From NCBI RefSeq assembly GCF_001625215.2, contig NC_030386.2, positions 24,894,545 through 24,958,544 on the forward strand: a DNA stretch of 64,000 nucleotides, in the 5' to 3' direction. Position 1 is the first letter of the stretch. Each line of letters begins with the position of its first letter. The notes below the pieces were generated by a model that ran no database searches, was not told the origin of the DNA, and saw only the letters and a program-made list of their open reading frames with translations. Origin of the DNA: Daucus carota subsp. sativus. Lineage: Eukaryota > Streptophyta > Magnoliopsida > Apiales > Apiaceae. Position numbers and translations under genes: made by a program. Shown piece by piece: positions 56,057-64,000 of the stretch.

Positions 56057-56686
56057 GGGTCTGTTTGGACAAGCTTAAAAGAAGTGACTTCTTGCTTAAA
56101 ATAAAAAAGTGGAGTAGAAGTGAGAAGTAGGAGTAAAACTTTTAAGTTTTTAAAGTGTTTGGTAACTTTAACTTATAAGTTTTTTGAGTGTTTGGATAAT
56201 CTGACTTATAAGTTTGTGCGGTGTTTGGTATTATAAGATATATTTTTTTAAAAAATTGTTATTGATAATAAATAAAACTTGGTTACAAATTAAAATACAA
56301 AATAATTGAAATATATTTTAAAAGTAATAAAACTTGATACAAAATAATTAAACTTTGACGCAAAATAATCGAAATACAAAGTAATTAAAATAATTTGGTA
56401 ACAAGCTAAATGAAATTGAAAAGTATTTTTTTCATTTATTTCAGAATTTAAAATAATGTAGTGAGGCAGTATAAGGGGAGGAAGACAACCACGAGAGAGA
56501 GAGTCCGGATTTTCTGACGAAAAAAAGTGAGAAGCACAGCAGAGAAGTAAAGAATTGAAGCTTCTCACTTCTGGCTTTGGAATTGAGAAAAAAGCGCTCC
56601 AACTTTTCTAGCCAAACCAACCTCAGACTTCAGAAGCACATTTATCCTTAAAAGAAGTGGTTGCTTCTTCATTCCAAACAACCACC
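56057..56686. mobile_element. Harbinger-like MITE (about 630 bp)
   Basis: Ends GGGTCTGTTTGGACAAGC and CCAAACAACCACC are inverted partners, and AAAAGAAGTGACTTCT / AGAAGTGGTTGCTTCT pairs continue inward. Flanks TA and TAA suit a 3-bp target but are not clean. Non-coding. Confidence 0.6.
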
Positions 56687-56970
56687 TAATTTTATGACGG
56701 ATTTTTGTTTGTAGTTCATAAAATGATTGATTATAATGAATTTGCTAATGTATTTTGTGATTTTGAGAATCTCTTTAAAATTTATAAAATTTAAATGAAA
56801 TTATGTGTAAATCCAACATATTCTATGTCAATTCTACAAAATTTTATTTGAATAGACTCTTCGTAGAATCAAAATAATTTACAACCTATTAAATTTATAT
56901 ATTAGTATTACTTTATAGGTATTAAAATCTGAACTAAATATACAGTTCGACATTTCACACAAGGTGATTT

Positions 56971-57193
56971 TTTTTAATTAACGTAGGACTCCTAGCCGCT
57001 ACCTTTCGGGAGCGCACCAAATAAACTCACGAGCTCACGCAATAGTCTGTAAACTACATGAACCAATTAAACTACTCTTAAGCGACAAGCTCTCAGGAAG
57101 CATAACCACAAATTCTCCTCTCTTCGGGATTCAAACATGTGACCAAGAGGATACAAGCCCCCTCTTTAACCAGCTGATCCAACTCTCGCGGGC
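56971..57193 (-). mobile_element. tRNA-derived SINE (223 bp)
   Basis: The minus strand starts with an A box (TTGGATCAGCTGGTTAA) and a B box (CATGTTTGAATCCCG) and ends in a short A tail (TTAATTAAAAAAAA). It is flanked by 17-bp direct repeats (56954-56970 and 57194-57210) that differ at two positions. All three marks of a pol III SINE are present. Confidence 0.88.
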
Positions 57194-57212
57194 TTCACGC
57201 GAGGTGATTTAC

Positions 57213-57493
57213 CAGGATCGATCCTTGGGTAGCGACCAAGGCGAACGTCTAGGTCACCGCTATCCTAGAGACACCAAAAAAATCCATACACATGTAATAT
57301 ATAATGATAAGTTGATGCATTTATATATTTACATGTATTTGAATTGATTGTGTTGTTAATCTTAAAATATATTCTTATTATATCATTGTATATTGATTTG
57401 AATGTACGTAAAATTTTCATTTACGATCTTGAAATATATGGGCATCATTTTCAAAATTCGTCTAGGGCACCCATATTTCTAAGGTCGGCCCTG
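57213..57493. mobile_element. hAT-type MITE, copy 2 (281 bp)
   Basis: Inverted copy of the element at 545-827, with CAGGATCGATCCTTGGG at the left and GGTCGGCCCTG at the right, flanked by a perfect 8-bp duplication TGATTTAC (57205-57212 and 57494-57501). Its target overlaps the end of the SINE duplication at 57194-57210, so it inserted after the SINE. Confidence 0.88.
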
Positions 57494-57610
57494 TGATTTA
57501 CTATTCATTATTTAAAGGCCAATTTTGAAGATTATATCATTTCAATTTAGAAATATTTCATATGTGTTATAAACAAGAATTTTTAAAACAAAAAAATAGA
57601 TATAACTATC

Positions 57611-58030
57611 GGGGGTGTATTCGATTGGGATTTTAATGGATTGTTTTTAGTCTGTGGATTTTAATGGATTGCATGTGATTTTGATTTTGTGAGGATTCTT
57701 GATAAAATGTCGCAGAGTTTATAAGATTTAAGCACAATGCTTCAAAATCACATTGATTTTGGTGGGATTTCAAAAAACTTAAAATACACTGAAAAATGCC
57801 ACAAAATCCATCATTTTATGAAATCCAAAAAATCCATCAGCATTTGACATCAGCATTTGAATACCATCAGATTTTAATGGATTTTAAACAATCCCAATTG
57901 AATACCATCAGATTTTAAAGCATAATTTAAATTCTCAATTGAATACCACCAGATTTTGTAGCATAATTTAATATCTCAATTGAATACCTCAAGATTTTAA
58001 TAGATTTCAAACCATCCCAATCAAATACCT
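57611..58030. mobile_element. MITE with ATTGAATACC repeats
   Basis: Ends GGTGTATTCGATTGGGAT and ATCCCAATCAAATACC are inverted. The right half holds three or four tandem units around TCAATTGAATACCACCAGAT. Family and duplication are uncertain. Confidence 0.55.
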
Positions 58031-58336
58031 TCGGATTTCATGAATGAAAAAAAATATTTTAAAATTCGATGTGGTGCGGTTCAGTTTTCAAACCGTGAAA
58101 CGTCCGATAAACTCTCGAATGTCAGGGTAAGTTTACGATGTATATCTGCGACGTGGTACACCAGTGGTGGACAGTGGATACACTTTGTGCGAGTAAACTA
58201 CAAATTACTTCAAAATATATAAGCCAGTTACCACTATTACAAAAAGAAATATAAGTAGAAACATATTATAAATACTTGGGACTGTGGAAGCTAGCCAGAA
58301 CGGGCCTAACTAAGAGCATGTTTGGCAAAAACAAAA

Positions 58337-58537
58337 GGACAATGCTAGAGACCCCAAATTTTTTTCCCGAAATTTGTTACCAAATGACGTGGATAATAAG
58401 TGGCGAAATTTGATTGGGTGATTGATGAATCTGCAGGGGGGCCTCATTATTATGAGAATGAATGCAACCAATGAAATTTCGCCACGTCATTTGGAAAAAA
58501 AATTTGGGATAAATATTTGGGGTCCTTAACATTTTCC
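58337..58537. mobile_element. Small Mutator-like MITE (201 bp)
   Basis: The inverted ends are alignable for about 55 bp (GGACAATGCTAGAGACCCC / GGAAAATGTTAAGGACCCC, then CCAAATGACGTGG), flanked by a 9-bp duplication AAAACAAAA at each side. Confidence 0.75.
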
Positions 58538-58681
58538 AAAACAAAAACCACCTTATGAGAGTTTTAAGTTGCTATGCACACAACCTAACGTAAAGTCCAA
58601 AACGGCCCAAAAACCACAAGTATTACTTTTTTTTAGCTTTTTGTTTTTTCATTCTTTCCGTAAATTATGATTAATTTTAAG

Positions 58682-60240
58682 TTTTTTTTTTTTTTTTTTT
58701 TTGACTGAAATGCACTTGCCCGCAACGAGATACAACAATACTCCGAGGAGTTTCTTTCATTCAAAAAGCTTATTATCTAACCGAAAGACATGAAAATGTC
58801 TCCGGAAGTTTAGACAATAATACTTAATGTCCGAAAAGAGAAACGTCCCATCTTGTATGATCATGCTACCTGAGACAAAAACAATCCATTAATAACATGA
58901 AAAGTAATTATAAATTAATTATTAAAATAGTATAGTTCGTCAAAAAAAGTAGTTGGATGAAATAATAAATATAAAATAATCTGTCAAAAATAGAAGATAA
59001 ATATAAAAACAAAATATATCTAACCAAAGGGAGACCCTTTGGCTAGATATATAACAAGCTGAATAATTACTAAGAATATAATTAAATAATTAATAAGAAC
59101 TAAAATATAAATATAAAAATATAACTTTGATATTCAAAATGATATTTAAATTTTAGATAACAAGTTAAATATAATAAATAAGCCAACAAAGTGGCACCAA
59201 ATTGCCCCTACTAGGCCAAGAATTTACGCCATCAATCATGGCCACCCATATATGGTACATAAATTTAAATGCATTCATTTACAAGATTCAAAATTCAAAT
59301 CACCCATAAATGGTGCAAATAGATTTAAATGCATTCATTTACCAGATTCAAAATCCGAATATTTTAATTAATCTTCTAATGAATACATAAAAGTTGAAAT
59401 TAAAGCATGAAGAGAAAATTCAAATTTCAAAACCAAATAAATTAAAAGAGTCAACTTGCCATTTACAAAACTGAAATTAAGATTAACATTTACTACTATT
59501 AAAATCAAATAAAGCCAAATTTTCAAATCTAAACTAAAATAATGCAACAAACTAAGTCAATCAGAATAATCTAATATCAAAACACCCGCTAATTAGGTCG
59601 CCACTACACCACCTCCGTCGTCACCGTGCAAGAACCGGAAAACTACAAACATTCATCATGGACACTAGCGAAAACTAAGAATCGAAAAGAATCGAGAATC
59701 AAAAAGTAACTAATCATATAATATAAAAATGGTTACATATACCCAATCTCCTCCAATTCAGACAAAACAGAATAAAAAATGACAAAAGAGGATACAAAAC
59801 AACACATACACTAAAAGATTCAAGCACATTACATCAATATACTTAATCATGAAAAATGAGTGATGAGCCAAACTATAATAATATATACCGTGAATTCATA
59901 AATAATCACACAACCATAATCATGAAATTTTATATATTGGAAAGATCGCACCTGTTTTTCTTGTTTTTAATTGTATTTCTGTAGATATGAGCTTTGACAG
60001 CTGTGAGCATTCGGACTCATAACCTCCGTTGACTCGGACACCATTTCTAGTGATGCGTTGATGACTATACATATCATAGTTTTCATCAGAGAAATTGAGA
60101 GAGGAGGGAGGGAGAGAGGATTTCTCACTTGCGGGGTTTTAGAACAATAGGTTGAAAATCGGATATTGATTTGTGCTGAGGTAATTGTACTGGGGAGAGA
60201 GAGAGAGAGAGGAGAGGGAGAGAGGGGGGAGAGGGAGAGG
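58682..60240 (-). mobile_element. Retroposed transcript copy with poly(A) tail
   Basis: A direct repeat ATGATTAATTTTAAGTTT (58667-58684 and 60241-60258) flanks a segment that begins on the plus strand with 21 T (58682-58702), a poly(A) tail on the minus strand. The minus-strand 5' end is a CT-rich leader like a plant 5' UTR, followed by a short open frame (MKTMICIVINASLEMVS, about 60080 downward) that stops after roughly 40 codons. The rest is AT-rich, with a ~70-bp tandem duplication at 59230-59360. No reverse transcriptase is seen, so it was probably mobilised in trans; it may be a processed pseudogene or a retroposed non-coding RNA. Confidence 0.7.
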
Positions 60241-60258
60241 ATGATTAATTTTAAGTTT

Positions 60259-63121
60259 AAATACCCAAACACTCACATGTAACTTAAAGTCTAAACTTTC
60301 ACATTTAACTTAAAACCACATAAACCAACTTTAAAGCATAAGTAATTTATTTTAAGCCCATCAAACATGATCTAAATATGTTATCACTAATGAAAATATG
60401 ATGCTTGCGGTTCTAAATTGCTTACTTAAAATTTCATCAGATTCTTGCAACATCTTTTGTACAGTATGATTTACAGTATTCCTATATCCATGCTTGAAAA
60501 TCAAGATTTACGGTCTTTATTGCCTCAAAAACGTGACACTGATGATAAGAAAATGACAGAACGCATATATAGTCATATACATAATTATAATATATAATAG
60601 ATATAATTTAAATATATAAAATAAATAAATAAAAATATTATTGCAGTCGGTTCGATTTGTATCCTGTTTTAAAATTTTCGGAAATCAAAACCAAATTCAA
60701 AATATCTACGCAGTTTTTATTCGATCCTGTTTTAATTAGGTGTAATTTTATTTGAGGCGGTTTAATTAGGTGTCTTTAAGATCTCTTATAGCATTTGTAC
60801 CCCTTGTTCATCTGGCAAGTCGTCAATATTTTTGAATAAGTTTGTAACGTTCGTTAATTTTACGGGAGCGAACTCTCTGTTATAAATTTGCGAGTATCAC
60901 CTACAGTTTCGAATATTTTCTGCTCCATCGAATCCGATATCTTTAATACCAACGTAACATTTTTTTTTGATGATCACCTTTACATGTTTGATAGTGGACC
61001 CTTTGAATAGAAATTATATTTTTAGGCATATATTCAGTGACATTATTTAAATGAAGTATTAATTGAAAATTATATATTCAGATTATTAATACAGTATAAT
61101 ATTTCATAATTGAAATCTATGTTACTCGTACTCTTAATTTTATCTCAAAGTATCCGTATCAGACATATACACTTATTTTAGATTATTACTCGTATAATAT
61201 TTTATAATTAGAATTTATGTTACTCATACATTTAATTTTACTTCAAAGTATCTGTGTCGGACATATACATTTATTTTAGACCAAAAATATATAAAAATTT
61301 TCAAAATACTACCGAGCCTGATACATAGATACTTAGACATTTCTAACTGAGTCCACACACATATCCATATCAGACCATTCTAGCTAAATCCGAGTAACTG
61401 GGAATATATCGCTGAACTCTGATTAGTACTCTGTTTTAAAATACTCAGCTGAACCAAAACAATACTTTTATACAAATATACAGAAACCGTATATTGTAGT
61501 CGTGTTTGATTGATAATATTTTATTATTAAATTGCTTGGTTGCATGTCAAAGTACCAATGTAAAATATAACTCATAAGCAGCAAGACCACAAATTTCATT
61601 AAGGTTCTAAAACTAATATCAACAAACAATTAGTCATTTTTTGTGGAAATGTTTATGAGACTGATTTAACCATCTCATAATCTAATATCTTTCTGAGTTT
61701 AGAAAAACATTATTAAACAAATAACATAAACTCCCCAACAACTAATAATTGAAACTGTTGCTTAAATAAGCCATAGCCATGACAGAGATGTTCTAGCAGA
61801 AGCCCAAAGCTTTACATATGTGTACTTGCAGAAATAGGGAACCAATTGGTTTATTATACTTCCCTTTTTTTATTCTTTACATATTGTATCTCAAATCATT
61901 TAATATTTTTTAGGTAAGTAAATCTTGACCCTACTAAAAGTTGAAACCAATGTGGAGATCTAGGTATAAATCCACACATTAAACTTGAAAATCATTATAT
62001 GAACTTGGAATTTACACATGACAGTATATATATAGTCAAAAAAAAGGGATAGAGGGCATCATGAGCACATCAAAGCTAACACTAACTATTTAAAATTAGT
62101 AGAAATGGTCAAATTTCCTCACTGTCATCATGGATCCCACAATAAAAAAAGATGCCAAACATGGTGCTTGGCTCCCACTATATGACTATAACAAAAGGCA
62201 TGGTCACAAACAACAATAAGATAAAAAGGAGATCAACAATGAAAAGCAAAGCTAAGATTGAGGAGAAATGTGCAAGCAAAAGAAGTTGTTGACCATCCTA
62301 AAGCTTATTTAGACATTTGAGATCAAGATTTGCGAAAGCTTTTAATCCTACTTAACAACATGGAATTCTTAACGTGATATAATTTAGCATCATAAACAGT
62401 GGATACACTTCTCGGAACAAGGGTCGAGGGCCTCGACGCCCAAGCGGATCAAGTGCGAATATCATATTTTTTTACAATCGACCATCATACAAAAAAAGAA
62501 TTTAATGCCAATACTACGCATGATAAGAATCTTGTTTTACAACATAAGAGAATTTCTTGGTTCAGATCTATGAGAGGAATTTGATTTTCAAAATTTGATG
62601 TCTATTTAGGTTTGATCAGAAACTGTTGCCAAAAATATCTCTAACTAATTGCGGTTGAAGAACAACATTTGGAATCTTTGGTCAGCTACTATGAGACAGT
62701 TTTATTTTTTTTTGTTACTTGAGCTCACTTATATATAAGCCTTGCGGCTCTCTCTTGGTAGGTCATGTTCTGCAGTTGGTGTAACTTAACAACAGCAGAA
62801 GCTACAAGACTATGTCCCAAACACATTATTCAAGTTATCTGGGGGACCCTAACACATATAACCAGCCAATATGATGATTTAAAGGTTCTCTCAACAAGAA
62901 GATTGCATTCTATATATTTGTCATGTAACCATATCAAAACTTAAACTTGAAAGTACCTTTACAAATCAGACCGGTTGGTAAGTTCTATTTAAACTATGGA
63001 TAAAAGGTTTGACCTAGCGGTGAGCTACACACAAATACGATTTAAATTTAAATGTCAGGAAGCTCAGTTGGTTAAATAATCTGTCTGATCATTAATCAGT
63101 AAAAAGTAAATATTATAATTT
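60259..63121. other. Gene-free stretch with one 100-bp tandem duplication
   Basis: No gene recognised. 61081-61280 is two diverged copies of a 100-bp unit (starts at 61081 and 61181, marked by GATTATTA and CAAAGTATC). Around 62990-63115 there is a weak tRNA-like GCTCAGTTGGTTAAATAA motif, perhaps a SINE scrap. The last few hundred bases should include the 3' UTR of the ATL gene. Confidence 0.5.
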
Positions 63122-64000
63122 TCATATACCTTCAGTTTTCCTCATCCATGGAAGTTCGTGATCAAGAGAGGAAGGATAATCCAATTGAGTGTTTGAAGAA
63201 CCTGAAAATTGGCCTTTCTTAGACCATTGCCATATCTTTGAAACAGAATAGCTGTCGGTTTTTGTCCCAATACTAATCTTTTTCCCGTTGTTGTCCCCAT
63301 CAGGAAAAGAACTATGGCTGCATTCCTTACTTTTTACAAGTTTCGCATCACTACCATCTCTTACATTGTTCAATGCTACCTCAAGACTTGTATCAGCAAC
63401 CACATACTGATATGAACCCATTGAGTAGCACCTTCTTGCATCTAAATTGCTACTACTAGTCTCCCCTCCCGCGCTGTCCGACCCATCCAACTTTCTAAAC
63501 TTACCAAGTCTAACAGGTAGAACGCCAGATTCGACTGCAATTTCCTCAATTTCAACAGTTTTCTGATTGGAAGATAATGCATATCTTCTATTACCATGAC
63601 ACTCATCATCGTTTGGATCATCAAAATCAAACATTGGATTTTCAACTGAGAATCCAGGACTGAAAAGTGTCCCTCGACAAAGAGGGCATGTCGAGTTTGA
63701 AAGCAGCCATGTATCAATACAACTAATATGAAACGCATGACTACAAGTCGGAAGCAATCTCAATTTATCCTTATCAGTAAACTCACACAAACAAACAGCA
63801 CAATCAAACGGTTCTTTCGAACCCACAACCTCCTTGTACATAAACACAGGCAAAGCATCAATAAAAGCTTGATCCAAACCCGAGTCATGTAAATGGAACA
63901 ATTGTTGTAGCTGTCTTTCAAGAGCATCTGATCTAGAAGACACCTCAACTCTATCCGACTGCGACGATGTCGAAGATTGGTGTTTTGTCAAAAATCTAAC
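63122..64000 (-). CDS. RING-H2 finger E3 ubiquitin ligase, ATL13/ATL46-like (5' part missing)
   Basis: The frame is open to the window edge, so only the last 292 residues are seen and the N-terminal membrane helix is absent. The visible part starts VRFLTKHQ, the position just after the helix in ATL13-type proteins. Then comes the conserved [20 protein letters not shown] (GLD region), then the RING-H2 finger [25 protein letters not shown] with C-x2-C, C-x-H-x2-H-x2-C and C-x2-C ligands complete. The long Ser/Asp-rich tail ends [13 protein letters not shown] proteins are membrane-bound E3 ligases. GAAG|GTATATG before the stop resembles a splice donor, but a stop there fits the family. Confidence 0.9.
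   Translation of the reverse strand, partial: VRFLTKHQSSTSSQSDRVEVSSRSDALERQLQQLFHLHDSGLDQAFIDALPVFMYKEVVGSKEPFDCAVCLCEFTDKDKLRLLPTCSHAFHISCIDTWLLSNSTCPLCRGTLFSPGFSVENPMFDFDDPNDDECHGNRRYALSSNQKTVEIEEIAVESGVLPVRLGKFRKLDGSDSAGGETSSSNLDARRCYSMGSYQYVVADTSLEVALNNVRDGSDAKLVKSKECSHSSFPDGDNNGKKISIGTKTDSYSVSKIWQWSKKGQFSGSSNTQLDYPSSLDHELPWMRKTEGI

Noticed and set aside
59967-60272. 101-codon Ser/Leu/Pro-rich minus-strand frame as a gene
   Set aside because: Its first half is the CT-rich leader of the retrocopy and flanking DNA across the insertion border.

Overview
This is nuclear DNA of a flowering plant. The genes have many introns with GT-AG or GC-AG borders. They encode plant-specific families (a photosystem I assembly factor, a group III CNGC, a UGT90A-type glycosyltransferase, an ATL RING-H2 ligase, MBD9). 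The AT-rich gaps between them are packed with small non-autonomous transposons. Gene content fits a eudicot, and TS-like tRNA-derived SINE remnants would suit an asterid, but the species cannot be fixed from sequence alone.

Layout. 1-2516: repeats (a tRNA-SINE split by a hAT MITE, a Tourist-like MITE inside decayed coding-like sequence). 2517-3949 (-): first two exons of a PSA3-like plastid protein; the rest is not in the window. 5195-6887: two Mutator-like foldback elements, one nested in the other. 7311-11246 (+): complete RAF-like kinase of the ATMRK1 type, six exons, first intron GC-AG. 12629-26444 (-): complete ten-exon MBD9 gene (PHD, MBD, FYRN/FYRC, DDT-like, bromodomain, PHD), convergent with the kinase. 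28085-29509 (+): intact single-exon UDP-glycosyltransferase, followed by a MULE-like element and a decayed UGT copy (33205-34185). 34957-37513 (-): small two-exon DSS1/SEM1 gene. 38437-41070 (-): six-exon cyclic nucleotide-gated channel, also with a GC-AG first intron. 41537-44578: palindrome-rich MULE-like element, Stowaway MITE, hAT MITE. 45048-48713 (+): NHL-repeat membrane protein gene whose third exon carries a 250-bp Stowaway MITE; a TRIM retrotransposon lies in the following intron. 49461-52640: nested elements, a SINE, and a decayed duplicate of the NHL gene 3' part. 52640-63121: no intact gene; hAT elements, a frameshifted secreted-peptide-like locus, SINE/hAT/MITE insertions and a retroposed transcript copy. 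63122-64000 (-): 3' part of an ATL13/ATL46-like RING-H2 ligase whose start lies beyond the window.

The genes are unrelated in function and do not form an operon or an obvious biosynthetic cluster; the UGT and its dead neighbour are the only local gene duplication apart from the NHL fragment. The most notable signal is the Stowaway MITE in the NHL coding exon. A donor in the host exon and an AG in the MITE terminal repeat would define a 252-nt intron that removes nearly all of the MITE and keeps the reading frame, so the insertion may have been turned into an intron. Also unusual are the stacked foldback elements with clean duplications at each level, and a repeat-bearing secreted-peptide precursor with one frameshift.
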